Source: Candidatus Heimdallarchaeota archaeon (lineage in GTDB: Archaea > Asgardarchaeota > Heimdallarchaeia > Heimdallarchaeales > Kariarchaeaceae). From it: a DNA stretch of 57,654 nt. The notes beneath the pieces are model-generated. The model saw only the letters and a program-made list of their open reading frames with translations, made no database searches and was not told where the DNA came from. Both the position numbers and the translations under genes were made by a program. Location: positions 1-57,654 of the forward strand of contig WAKA01000207.1 of assembly GCA_015523565.1 (NCBI GenBank), given 5' to 3'. Below, in pieces: positions 25,459 through 34,019 of the stretch (the stretch's first letter is position 1; each line of letters begins with the position of its first letter).

Positions 25459-26499
25459 TTATTGCTCTTCTTCTTCATTAATATACTTCTTTAACCTTGC
25501 CAACTCTTTTAACATGTCCATCCTTAATGCTGCAATGCTTGTTGTTTTTGCAAATTTGGAATCATCTGCATGTGCCTTTTGAATACTGGGCTGTGTTGCA
25601 CTTGGCATTGCAGGGGGTTGTGGCGTTGGAATGGATGCCTTTGTTGGTGGTTGTGGAGCTGGGATGGATGATCGTGCTGGTGGCTGTGGCGTTGGAGTGG
25701 ATGACTGTGTCGGTGGTTGTGGAGCTGGGATGGATGATCGTGCTGGTGGCTGTGGAGCTGGGATGGATGATCGTGCTGGTGGCTGTGGAGCTGGGATGGA
25801 TGACTGTGCCGGTGGCTGTGGAGCTGGGATGGATGATCGTGCCGGTGGCTGTGGAGCTGGGATGGATGATCGTGCCGGTGGCTGTGGAGCTGGGATGGAT
25901 GATCGTGCTGGTGGTTGTGGGGCTGGAATGGATGACCGTGCTGATGGTTGTGGGGCTGGTGCAGATTGTTGTACTGGTGTACTTTTTGAAGTTTCAAAGA
26001 TTTCCTTAACTGTTTTTGTTCTTCTTGGTACAAATGGGTCTTGTTCCAATCTTGATTGCAAGTCTGCTTCAAGATCCGAGAAATCTTCTTCTTCTACTTT
26101 TTCTTCTAGCAAAATGATTCCTGGTTTACTGGCTAATTCTTCCAATGATTGCTGAAGAAGTAAGATGTCTCCTTGGATTAATTTCTTTGCTTTAACAAAT
26201 CCACTGGTTGAAATCAAATTTTCTTCTCTTGCTTCTTCAATAAATTCAAGCATGTCTTCTAATGCCTCTTTTTCGGCTTGATATGCAATTGCTCTGTCTT
26301 GGTCAATTGTTAAAGATGTTGCAATGCTAAATGCAGAACTTGGTTTTCCGCTTGTCTGTGTTCGTCTTCCTTTGCTAACGAAAAATTTGGAGAATACAAT
26401 TGCCAACACTACCGCAAAAATTCCAAAAATGATAAAAGCCTTCATTCCAACACTAACGCCTTCAGGTGGAAGTGCATTTAATTGATCGTCTGGAAACAT
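25459..26499 (-). CDS. single-span membrane protein with proline-rich tandem repeats
   Basis: A short N-terminus precedes one hydrophobic helix at about 19-41 (MKAFIIFGIFAVVLAIVFSK), followed by basic residues, so the rest is probably cytosolic. Next come helical acidic segments (about 70-165), then roughly eleven 11-residue repeats of the type PAPQPPARSSI (about 180-300), and a final charged helix (AALRMDMLKELARLKKYI). No family recognised. The repeat unit is 33 bp at DNA level. The neighbour 100 bases upstream on the same strand is the ESCRT-II-like gene, so a membrane-adaptor role is conceivable but unproven. Confidence 0.75.
   Translation of the reverse strand: MFPDDQLNALPPEGVSVGMKAFIIFGIFAVVLAIVFSKFFVSKGRRTQTSGKPSSAFSIATSLTIDQDRAIAYQAEKEALEDMLEFIEEAREENLISTSGFVKAKKLIQGDILLLQQSLEELASKPGIILLEEKVEEEDFSDLEADLQSRLEQDPFVPRRTKTVKEIFETSKSTPVQQSAPAPQPSARSSIPAPQPPARSSIPAPQPPARSSIPAPQPPARSSIPAPQPPAQSSIPAPQPPARSSIPAPQPPARSSIPAPQPPTQSSTPTPQPPARSSIPAPQPPTKASIPTPQPPAMPSATQPSIQKAHADDSKFAKTTSIAALRMDMLKELARLKKYINEEEEQ
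25615..25965 (-). repeat. 33-bp tandem repeat array inside a coding region
   Basis: About eleven copies of a 33-bp unit (plus-strand consensus includes GGAGCTGGGATGGATGATCG) in phase with the proline-rich protein gene. Because units are multiples of three, copy-number changes keep the frame. Several copies are identical or differ by one base, suggesting recent expansion. Confidence 0.9.
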
Positions 26500-26598
26500 G
26501 GTTTCACCTTTTCTTTAAATTAGTTGTGATTTTAACGTTATTAAGTATTCCTAACTTACATAAGCTGGTTTCTCGAATTATTTTCACAGATTATAAAT

Positions 26599-27273
26599 TC
26601 ATAGACCTGGAAAATATATGTTTTCCTCATCTACTATGATTAAACCTAAGTTTTCCAGTTGTTCTATTGTTTTTTCAACACGTTCTTTATTCCATCCTGT
26701 TACCAATTGTATTTTTTCCACATTTAACATTTCAAATCCTTTTGCAATCCTCAATAGTTCGTTGGAATCCTCATTTAGTTCAACAGGGATAAATTGGACT
26801 ATCTTCTTTTCCTTGTCAATAAACCCTGGGATCAACTTGTTCTTCTCAAGAATCTCTATAGCTTCTGGAATATCTTTTTCGCGTAGTTTCCAATTGCTTC
26901 TTGTTTTTGAAAAGTGATCCTGTAATTTCTCAATGCTTATAATTCCTCCTGTTTCATTCTTTAGTTCTTCAGTTCCTATCAACAATAGTTCTCGAGAAAG
27001 GATTTGAAGGAATTCCCCTCTTTTAAATCTAGGGGATGTTATCTTTCCTGATGTTCCTACAAATGCAGATAAACCCGCTTTTTCTCGTAATTTAGTCACC
27101 CTTTCTTTTATTTTTCGTGACCTAAACACAGATTGACTTTTGTCATCTTCAATTTTTTGCACACCATTTTTCAGAATTGCTGTTTTCTTTTCTTTCGCAT
27201 CTTTCTCAATGTTCAAAAGGCTCTGCGCAAAGTTTTCCATCGCCTTTTTTTTGTCGTCATTTGAATCTTCCAT
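26599..27273 (-). CDS. ESCRT-II EAP30-family (Vps22/Vps36-like) protein
   Basis: The 224-residue protein follows the EAP30 order: an N-terminal helical region, then two tandem winged helices. GGIISIEKLQDHFSK matches GGLITLEELH of human SNF8/Vps22; IPVELNEDSNELLRIA matches VPAELNMDHTVVLQLA; TGWNKERVEKTIEQLENLGL matches KWETERARQVLEHLLKEGL; the protein ends IYFPGL, like YWLPAL. ESCRT-II links ubiquitin-bearing cargo to ESCRT-III membrane remodelling in eukaryotes, and EAP30 homologues are a hallmark of Asgard archaea. Start set to ATG; a TTG lies three codons upstream. No ESCRT-III, Vps25 or Vps4 gene is in the window. Confidence 0.8.
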   Translation of the reverse strand: MEDSNDDKKKAMENFAQSLLNIEKDAKEKKTAILKNGVQKIEDDKSQSVFRSRKIKERVTKLREKAGLSAFVGTSGKITSPRFKRGEFLQILSRELLLIGTEELKNETGGIISIEKLQDHFSKTRSNWKLREKDIPEAIEILEKNKLIPGFIDKEKKIVQFIPVELNEDSNELLRIAKGFEMLNVEKIQLVTGWNKERVEKTIEQLENLGLIIVDEENIYFPGL

Positions 27274-27336
27274 CTTTCTCAATTTCTTTGTAGGGAAACT
27301 CCTTAAAAAACCATTCTAGATTTCCATATCTTTTTT

Positions 27337-27978
27337 TCAAAGATTTTTTAAAGCCTCTTCAACCAATCTTGTAAATTCTTCCGTATAAATGTCTTCGATA
27401 GGTTTTGTATTCGGTTTTGGAAGATCTGTCTTAAGTTTTTGAATGGTTTTCCCACTTGAATCTTTGACCATGATGTCCAAATTCCTGAATTCTGTCTTTT
27501 CCAATTCTTCAAGAGCCTCCTCAATCAACTTTGTAAATTCATCATCCTCTGAATGAATCGTTTCTGGTTCTTTTTCCTCGGTAATAAATTTCCCCAAACC
27601 TCCTTTGGCAAGGTCGTGAAGTGAAGCCTCTTCAAGGTCTGGGTGTTTCTGGTGTGACATCACTTCATGCAATGATATTATTGGCTCTTCATCAATTGTC
27701 TCTGCAAGAATGGGTTCTTTTGTGACAAATTTTTGTAATAACCTCCCCTGTTCAACAATAAGTCCTTTGAGGTTTTCAATTTCTTCAATAAGTAGTTTCA
27801 TCTGCTTTGATTGTTCAATCAAAATGCTTTCTTGAGCTGGTTTTTGCTTTGCCTCCCTATGTAGATCCAAAATATATTGCTTCATTGTTTTTCCTTGCGA
27901 TATTGCCTCGTTCTTGATTTCTTTATGCAAATTCTCCGATACGTAAAAACTTATTTGTTTATTGTCTTTTCTTGGCAT
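27337..27978 (-). CDS. ribbon-helix-helix and coiled-coil protein
   Basis: Residues 8-35 (ISFYVSENLHKEIKNEAISQ) fit a ribbon-helix-helix DNA-binding fold, and residues 45-90 form a coiled coil. The rest looks disordered except for two near-identical helical motifs, EFTKLIEEALEEL near 161 and EFTRLVEEALKNL at the very C-terminus. ATG chosen over GTG three codons upstream. Inverted-repeat half-sites lie just upstream of the start. It precedes the ESCRT-II-like gene on the same strand with a 63-base gap, so the two may be co-transcribed. Confidence 0.7.
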   Translation of the reverse strand: MPRKDNKQISFYVSENLHKEIKNEAISQGKTMKQYILDLHREAKQKPAQESILIEQSKQMKLLIEEIENLKGLIVEQGRLLQKFVTKEPILAETIDEEPIISLHEVMSHQKHPDLEEASLHDLAKGGLGKFITEEKEPETIHSEDDEFTKLIEEALEELEKTEFRNLDIMVKDSSGKTIQKLKTDLPKPNTKPIEDIYTEEFTRLVEEALKNL

Positions 27979-27993
27979 TCTTTTCACCTATGG

Positions 27994-28057
27994 TGAGTAC
28001 CCATCGGTATACTCTTTTGATTATCGCATATAAATATGTATGGATATATGGTACTCA
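27994..28057. promoter_or_regulatory. repeated half-sites upstream of the ribbon-helix-helix gene
   Basis: TGAGTACC (27994-28001) and its exact reverse complement GGTACTCA (28050-28057) flank a TATA-like region, and GTATACTC (28007-28014) is a third half-site. The position in front of a ribbon-helix-helix gene suggests autoregulation. Confidence 0.4.
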
Positions 28058-28148
28058 TTCTCCCCAATGAATATTCATTTTATTTTTTTATTTCATTGCA
28101 ATCTATCTCGTACAAAAGGTTTTTCTTTTTATTTTCCAACTCAATTTC

Positions 28149-28961
28149 ATGATTGGTCACAATGCCAAAGATTCTGAGAATGTAGAAAGCAGGGAAGGCA
28201 TTCAATACCATTTGAAAGTGAAGCCTGGAGACCTTGCGGATACTGTTCTTTTGCCTGGTGATCCCCATCGTGTAAAACGTATTGCTGAAATGTGGGATTC
28301 ATCAACAAAGGTTGCCGAATATAGGCAATTTGTATCATATACTGGGAAATATAGAAATACTCCTATTTCCTCTACTAGCTCTGGAATTGGTCCATCTGCT
28401 TGTGAAATTGCTCTTGCAGAACTGAAAAATGTCAATGTCAAGACAGTAATTCGGGTGGGGTCGTGTGGTGCATTGCAAGAAGACATTGAATTGGGTAGTG
28501 TTGTCATCTCCGAAGGTGCTGTAAGGCTAGAAGACACCAGTGATCATTATGTCATGAAGGAATACCCTGCAGTTGCCTCTCGAATGGTTACCAGTGCCCT
28601 TATCCAAGCTGCAGAAGAACTCAACATTCCCTACCATGTAGGGATTACAGCTACTTCCTCTTCATTCTATTGTGGACAAGGTCGTCCTGGCTGGCAAGAA
28701 TATTTACCTTCTCACAGAAAACATTTGGTGGATGATCTGGCAAAGGCAGGTGTTTTGAATTTTGAAATGGAAGCAAGTCTTCTTTTCGTAATGGGTCGAA
28801 TTTATAATATGGAGATTGGTGCAGTAAGTGCTGTATATGCAAATCGCCCTCGTAAAGAATTCGCAGTAAAGGGTGAAGAAAATGCTATTCGTGTTGCAAA
28901 CGAGGCTTCTCGGATAATTTTCGAGGAATATTCACAACGAACATCAAAATATTGGTACTAA
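28149..28961 (+). CDS. nucleoside phosphorylase (uridine/purine type)
   Basis: NP-I family phosphorylase that splits nucleosides with phosphate into a base and ribose 1-phosphate. LPGDPHRVKRIAE carries the phosphate-binding GDPxR motif, RVGSCGALQEDIELG binds the ribose, and NFEMEAS contains the glutamate that contacts ribose. The pattern, together with QGRPGW and MEASLLFVMG, is closest to uridine phosphorylases. At 270 residues it is full length. It is transcribed away from the ribbon-helix-helix gene, sharing its upstream region. Confidence 0.92.
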   Translation: MIGHNAKDSENVESREGIQYHLKVKPGDLADTVLLPGDPHRVKRIAEMWDSSTKVAEYRQFVSYTGKYRNTPISSTSSGIGPSACEIALAELKNVNVKTVIRVGSCGALQEDIELGSVVISEGAVRLEDTSDHYVMKEYPAVASRMVTSALIQAAEELNIPYHVGITATSSSFYCGQGRPGWQEYLPSHRKHLVDDLAKAGVLNFEMEASLLFVMGRIYNMEIGAVSAVYANRPRKEFAVKGEENAIRVANEASRIIFEEYSQRTSKYWY

Positions 28962-29037
28962 ACAACAAATGTCAAAATTTTCGAAGAAGCTTACTGTAAT
29001 TGGTGAAACGTTTTAGCTGTAATGTGTGGCAGTTGTA

Positions 29038-30000
29038 TCAATTTTCATTTTGTACTTTTTTGGAGAGTCTATTATATATCTGTCTAATTGTGTTTTTATC
29101 AGAAATTTCAATCAGTGTATCCCATGCTTTATCTATCCCAATTTGTTCTGTCATGATCTTGAATGCCTCCTTCTCCCCCACTTGGTTTGCCATGATCTTG
29201 AATGCCTCCTTCTCCCCCACTTGGTTTGCCATGATCTTGAATGCCTCCTTCTCCCCCACTTGGTTTGCCATGATCTTGAATGCCTCCTTCTTCCCAATTA
29301 ACTTTGTAAGGATTTGAAATGCTTTATCTTTCCCTAAGTCTTCTGCAATGAGGCGATAATTTTTTTCTAGAATCGTAGTCATGTCAAATCCCTTCTGTTC
29401 AGCAATTGGTTTAAGAATATCATAACTATAATGCGTCATGACAGATAAAAAAGTTTCTTCAAATGGAAATTCTATTTTCTCCATCAGGTCAAAAACCGCT
29501 TTAATCTTTCTTGATGAATTGCTGAAGATGAGCAATCCCAAATTTCTAGTGGTGGCTTCTAAACGATTAATTGAAATAAGATAAAGCAATCTGTTGTCAA
29601 AAGTGATCGTGAAAATACCTGTGTCCAGTATTTCATATTTTACATCATTAAGGAAATTTCGAGGATAGGTGGTTGTGAGAAAGACTTCTGCTGTTCTCAT
29701 TGAAATTGGGGGATCAAATTTATAAAAAAAAAGATAACGGTATGCAATTAATTTTGGCAAGTCTGAAAACTTCAATCTATCTCTATGGCTTTTAAATTCA
29801 ATGATTAAGCGTTCTGCATGTGAATGTTGAAGGATGACATAAAATGGGTGAAGATATTTGAAATTGCGTTGTGCGGAAAATTCTGCAACTACATCAATTT
29901 CAAAAGGTAATTTTCCCACTTTGATGGAACCCCTTAATTTCCATCCAAATGTAGAAACTAATTCCCTAAAAAGATTCTTGAACGAAGCATCAATAGCCAC
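29038..30000 (-). CDS. PD-(D/E)XK-like nuclease-fold protein with 13-residue tandem repeats
   Basis: The N-terminal ~130 residues contain FEIDVV and, 30 residues later, LIIEFKSH, which fits the D...ExK core of PD-(D/E)XK nucleases of the Rpn/transposase-like group. Residues 130-225 are helical. The C-terminal third has three near-perfect copies plus one partial copy of the 13-residue unit KEAFKIMANQVGE, likely amphipathic helices. No transposon ends are seen nearby. Start is GTG. Function is unknown. Confidence 0.65.
   Translation of the reverse strand: MAIDASFKNLFRELVSTFGWKLRGSIKVGKLPFEIDVVAEFSAQRNFKYLHPFYVILQHSHAERLIIEFKSHRDRLKFSDLPKLIAYRYLFFYKFDPPISMRTAEVFLTTTYPRNFLNDVKYEILDTGIFTITFDNRLLYLISINRLEATTRNLGLLIFSNSSRKIKAVFDLMEKIEFPFEETFLSVMTHYSYDILKPIAEQKGFDMTTILEKNYRLIAEDLGKDKAFQILTKLIGKKEAFKIMANQVGEKEAFKIMANQVGEKEAFKIMANQVGEKEAFKIMTEQIGIDKAWDTLIEISDKNTIRQIYNRLSKKVQNEN
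29152..29290 (-). repeat. 39-bp in-frame tandem repeats
   Basis: Units at 29152-29190, 29191-29229 and 29230-29268 are identical or nearly so, followed by a partial fourth. They encode the 13-residue repeats of the nuclease-fold protein. Near-identity at DNA level points to recent duplication. Confidence 0.92.
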
Positions 30001-30196
30001 AAAGAAAAATAGATTTTGTTTATTAAAAATGCTTTTTTTCGGATATTTGTATTGATTATTGTTTAATCGAGATTTCCAAGAATAAGCTATGTTGCAAATT
30101 TCTTATATGGTATTCAAAAGTTATTAATGTGGTATTTAGGAAATATTGGTGATAAATTGGAAAAAAATAATCAAAACCATTCTTTCTGATGCCTCT

Positions 30197-30206
30197 GATT
30201 TAAGTT
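30197..30206 (+). promoter_or_regulatory. TATA-like promoter element of the DUF885 gene
   Basis: GATTTAAGTT is centred 28 bases before the ATG at 30230. The gap 30001-30229 shows nothing else. Confidence 0.4.
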
Positions 30207-30229
30207 CTAAAAGAAAACAGTAACACATC

Positions 30230-31888
30230 ATGAACAATCAATTTGAATTGCTTAAACAAGAATTTCTTCGCGCTTATGCATTCTACCATCCTAATTTTGC
30301 TTTTAGTTCTGGATGGCGTGAGTATGCAGGTATTGTTCCTGATTATTCCAAAGAAATGCTTGCTGCTCATCGACAATTTTTAACAACTTTTATTGATAAA
30401 GCAAGAAAGATAGACGAAACTACTCTAGATGAAGTGGGGAAAATTGATCTTTGGGTGATGATTAATCATATTGAATCCCTTCTTTTTGATCAAGACATAT
30501 TGGATGTCTATCGATTGAATCCCATGGTCTATACAGGGTCCGCATTTATTTTTGATTACCTCTTGAAGCAATATGCGCCATTGGAGCAACGAGTCAAAGA
30601 AATGAGTCTCCATCTAAACCAATTGCCTAGATTTTATCAAACTGCAATTGAAAATTTGGATTTTGATAATTTGGCTAAAGAACACATAACAATGACTGTA
30701 TCGATGCTAAAAGGAATGCTTGAATTCTTTAATAATATTGGAAATGAAATAAGGGAACTATCAAAGGATCAAGGCATTGTAACTGAAGAAACAATTCAAA
30801 TGGCAGAAAATAGTGCCAAGAAAGCGCAAATCGCAATTGGGGTTTTTTTGAATAAACTTGAAAATGCTAAGGCTCAAGGCTCATTTAGGATGGGTAAGGA
30901 AAAATTCCAAAAAATGTTGTGGGCTCATGAACGTGTAAATGCCCCTATTGAGGAAATATTAGATGCTGGGCTAGCTAATCTAGAACGAAACTTACGAGAG
31001 TTAAAGAAAAGTGCAGAATTGATTGACCCCAATAAAACCCCTCAACAAATTCTTGAAATGATAAAGAAGTTGCATCCATCAAAGGAAACCCTGATTGAAG
31101 AAACCCAAAAAATGCTTGAAGGTATCCAACAATTCATTATTGACTCTGATTTTGTCAGTGTCCCTTCCATGATCATGCCAAAAGTTATTCCTACCCCAAA
31201 ACCATTCAGGGAATGGGCATTTGCGGCAATGGATACTCCAGGTGCCTTAGAGACAAGGGCAACTGATAGTTATTATTATATCACTCCCCCTGATGAAAAT
31301 TGGTCCCTAGAGGAACAGGAATCTTGGCTTACTGTCTTCAATTATAAACAGTTGCTAGATATTTGTGTGCATGAAGCATTTCCTGGTCATTATTTGCACC
31401 ATCTACATAATCAAAGATCAAAATCATTAATGGCAAAGCTTTTTGGTGCATATCATTTTTGGGAAGGATACGCACTATATGTTGAGGAAGCAATGTGGCA
31501 CCATGGTTTTCAAAAGGATGACCATGAATATCGCATGGCCCAACTTCTAGAAACCCTAATCCGCAATGTGCGGCTAATTTGTTCGATAAAATATCATACA
31601 TCTGAAAATTTTACAGTGCAAGATGGTACCAAAATGATGATGGAAAAAGCGTTTATGGAAGAAAAGCCTGCACAAAGTGAAGCTTTTCGAGGAACATATG
31701 ACCCTGGCTATTTGAATTATGCACTTGGAAAATTAATGATTGAAAAACTTCGAGAAGATTATAAAAACGAAAAAGGAGAGGACTTTTCTCTCCGACAATT
31801 TCATGACGAGTTACTGTCTTATGGAGCTCCTCCGATTCCTCTACTAAGAAAAATTATGCTAAATGAAGATAATGGCAAAATACTTTGA
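30230..31888 (+). CDS. DUF885 family, putative zinc metallopeptidase
   Basis: A 552-residue all-helical protein. VHEAFPGHYLHHLHNQ is the family's HExxPGHxxH zinc motif, and EGYALYVEEAMW downstream supplies the glutamate expected of gluzincin-type peptidases. DUF885 proteins are found across bacteria and archaea; few have known substrates. No signal peptide, so cytosolic. It converges on secY with a 13-base gap. Confidence 0.88.
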   Translation: MNNQFELLKQEFLRAYAFYHPNFAFSSGWREYAGIVPDYSKEMLAAHRQFLTTFIDKARKIDETTLDEVGKIDLWVMINHIESLLFDQDILDVYRLNPMVYTGSAFIFDYLLKQYAPLEQRVKEMSLHLNQLPRFYQTAIENLDFDNLAKEHITMTVSMLKGMLEFFNNIGNEIRELSKDQGIVTEETIQMAENSAKKAQIAIGVFLNKLENAKAQGSFRMGKEKFQKMLWAHERVNAPIEEILDAGLANLERNLRELKKSAELIDPNKTPQQILEMIKKLHPSKETLIEETQKMLEGIQQFIIDSDFVSVPSMIMPKVIPTPKPFREWAFAAMDTPGALETRATDSYYYITPPDENWSLEEQESWLTVFNYKQLLDICVHEAFPGHYLHHLHNQRSKSLMAKLFGAYHFWEGYALYVEEAMWHHGFQKDDHEYRMAQLLETLIRNVRLICSIKYHTSENFTVQDGTKMMMEKAFMEEKPAQSEAFRGTYDPGYLNYALGKLMIEKLREDYKNEKGEDFSLRQFHDELLSYGAPPIPLLRKIMLNEDNGKIL

Positions 31889-31892
31889 AACG

Positions 31893-31899
31893 TTTTTTT
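31893..31899 (+). terminator. T-run between convergent DUF885 and secY genes
   Basis: CGTTTTTTTG immediately follows the DUF885 stop and is the only candidate terminator in the 13-base gap. Confidence 0.35.
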
Positions 31900-31901
31900 G
31901 T

Positions 31902-33494
31902 TTATAATCCCAAGAGGTTTGCCAAATTTGGATTGATTTCTGAAATCTTTTCCTTTGCAATAATTTCATAGTATTGTCGAATAATACCTGTTGTCAATAA
32001 AATTCCTGTCCCTGTGCCTACCGCTCCAAGGAAATCTGCAATAGCTGCTAACAAACCAATGAAAACTCCTCCTAAAAATGCGGCATAGGGTATGTAATTA
32101 TTTAGGTATTTTTCAATGCTTTTTGGGTTTCTTCTAAATCCTGGTATTTGCATGTCTGCTCCAATCAGCTGCTCTGCAACATTGCGCGCTGACATTCCCG
32201 CTGTTTCAACCCAAACCATTGCAAATGCGGTTGAAAGTACTACCATTAGAATTAAATATCCTATTGCTTGAAACGGGTTTTCAATTACATCTAATATTCC
32301 TCTTGGTGGGGTGGTCAGAGCCGCAAGACCTCCTGTTGGTACTTGTTGTTGTTGTCCCCCTCCTGCATCTGTTGTACCCCATGTGCCTAAAAACCTCGCT
32401 AGTGTTCCCATTGGTGAATTTTCTGCCCCATACTTGTTGTTCATCAGCCTGCTGACGAGATAAATGTTTGCAAATAAGGCAGAAACAAGAATGACTGGAA
32501 TGTTGCTAACATAAAGAAACTTGATTGGATATCTAGCAGGCATTTTGTATTCTGCATGTTGCACTGGGATTTCTATTTTCATAGTTTCAAAATAAATGAC
32601 AACCCCAAATACCAATATTGTGGCAAAAACATTGAACATATCTGGGGAATTTGGAATGTCTGGATGCCATAAACCTCTGAATACATTTCCTCGTATCAGT
32701 GCTTGGAAAAAGAAAATCAATGCACCTTGCCTATATTGACAGGCTGCGCGATCAGTATCCAAGGTAGGGCAAGTTGTGTCTGTCACGTCGTTTAAGCTTA
32801 ACATCCCCCTGACAACTTGAAAACTAACTGATGCTGCAATAAACAATGAAATCCCAGACCCAAGACCGTACCCTTTTTGGACAAGTTCATCCATTAACAT
32901 TATTGCTAAACCTGCTAAGGTCAATTGTATGACTATGATGGTTTGTATTCCAAGATCCTTTTTCACAGCATCTCCATAGGCTCCTCCCGATATGTAGGCT
33001 ATTGCCTCAAAAACAGTCATCAGAATGGCCATAATTTTTTGGGAAACTGTATATAAGGCTCTTTCTTCAGAATCTTGGAAATCGACATTTATTATACGAG
33101 AACCCACCAATAACTGCAGGATCATTCCTGCTGTGACGATCGGACCAATCCCCAATTCTGCCAAAGTTCCCCTTTGAGAAGCCAATATTGTTCTCAATGC
33201 AAAAAACGGGTCTTCTTGCTGAGACAGATCTCCCGGTCCATATACAGGTACCGAGAGCATTATTAGATAGAGAAGCAATGCCATCAATGTATACATTACC
33301 TTGCGATTGAAAGATGGTTGCTTTTCAGGTTTCTTTACCTCAATTGTAATTGGTAGAAATAACTTAAACATATTCAAGAATCTACTTGCTATTTTCGTCA
33401 CATCCTTTGTGTGGTTCTCATGGTTCGCTTTTGAACCTAATCGTCCTTTTTCATTTACATTAAAATTCTTATCGTTAGATGTTTCATTGGACAA
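31902..33494 (-). CDS. secY: preprotein translocase SecY/Sec61-alpha
   Basis: Channel subunit of the Sec translocon with ten transmembrane segments. YLIMLSVPVYGPGD, IGPIVTAGMILQLLVGS, GYGLGSGISLFIA and AGMSARNVAEQLIG are archaeal/eukaryotic SecY motifs. The loop between helices 7 and 8 is long and Gly/Gln-rich (about 390-415). The N-terminus has about 40 extra hydrophilic residues before the usual MFKLFLPITIEV. Start is TTG with a TAATAAATAG element about 28 bases upstream, supporting the long form; an ATG at 33368 would remove the extension. Sec61-beta is also in the window. Confidence 0.95.
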   Translation of the reverse strand: MSNETSNDKNFNVNEKGRLGSKANHENHTKDVTKIASRFLNMFKLFLPITIEVKKPEKQPSFNRKVMYTLMALLLYLIMLSVPVYGPGDLSQQEDPFFALRTILASQRGTLAELGIGPIVTAGMILQLLVGSRIINVDFQDSEERALYTVSQKIMAILMTVFEAIAYISGGAYGDAVKKDLGIQTIIVIQLTLAGLAIMLMDELVQKGYGLGSGISLFIAASVSFQVVRGMLSLNDVTDTTCPTLDTDRAACQYRQGALIFFFQALIRGNVFRGLWHPDIPNSPDMFNVFATILVFGVVIYFETMKIEIPVQHAEYKMPARYPIKFLYVSNIPVILVSALFANIYLVSRLMNNKYGAENSPMGTLARFLGTWGTTDAGGGQQQQVPTGGLAALTTPPRGILDVIENPFQAIGYLILMVVLSTAFAMVWVETAGMSARNVAEQLIGADMQIPGFRRNPKSIEKYLNNYIPYAAFLGGVFIGLLAAIADFLGAVGTGTGILLTTGIIRQYYEIIAKEKISEINPNLANLLGL

Positions 33495-33540
33495 GTTTTT
33501 TTCTTTTTTAATTACCCTATTTATTAGTTTACCCTCACAA

Positions 33541-33550
33541 TTTTTTTAAG
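33541..33550 (+). promoter_or_regulatory. TATA-like promoter element
   Basis: TTTTTTTAAG is centred 25 bases before the ATG at 33571. It also lies in the divergent spacer with secY. Confidence 0.45.
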
Positions 33551-33570
33551 TCTCTTCTCATGTCATTTGT

Positions 33571-33954
33571 ATGGAAAATCCAAGTGAATATTTGATAAAA
33601 TTATCTGTGGGCTCTGATTTCTCATGTAAAATCTCCTTGCGAAGGTCTTATATCCCGTTTACCTCGAAACGAATTGTTGATGCCCTTCCAATTAGGGGGC
33701 GGGCGATCAAAAGAAGTGGAAAACTAATGTTAACAACTTCAATTATTGGAAAGGGGGAAAACCTGAAAAATGAATTCCAACCATTTGACATCTCTATCCA
33801 TAACAGCACTGGAACAATCACATTATTTCTTGAGAAGACAAAACTTTCCCACCAGGAAACTTATGTCTCTTCGGTTCCACAATCTGATCATGATCGATTG
33901 GTATCCACCATAGAAAATGAAGGACTTGTGATAGATATGGTTCTTGAATGGTAA
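33571..33954 (+). CDS. small cyclophilin-like-fold protein
   Basis: A 127-residue beta-rich protein. The stretch IVDALPIRGRAIKRSGKLML resembles the ALPI-x-G-x-A hallmark of the small cyclophilin-like domain family exemplified by TM1367. Those proteins have the cyclophilin barrel but usually lack isomerase residues. The match is partial, so the family is tentative. It is transcribed divergently from secY. Confidence 0.55.
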   Translation: MENPSEYLIKLSVGSDFSCKISLRRSYIPFTSKRIVDALPIRGRAIKRSGKLMLTTSIIGKGENLKNEFQPFDISIHNSTGTITLFLEKTKLSHQETYVSSVPQSDHDRLVSTIENEGLVIDMVLEW

Positions 33955-34019
33955 AATCACTGGACGAAGTTTATCAGATGACCACAAAAGAAATAGATTA
34001 GTTTGGTCAACAATTGACA

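Noticed and set aside
25631-26155. Glycine-rich open frame on the plus strand over the repeat array
   Set aside because: It is the antisense reading of the 33-bp repeats of the proline-rich protein.
29152-29290. Possible CRISPR array
   Set aside because: The 39-bp units are directly adjacent with no spacers and stay in frame with a coding sequence.
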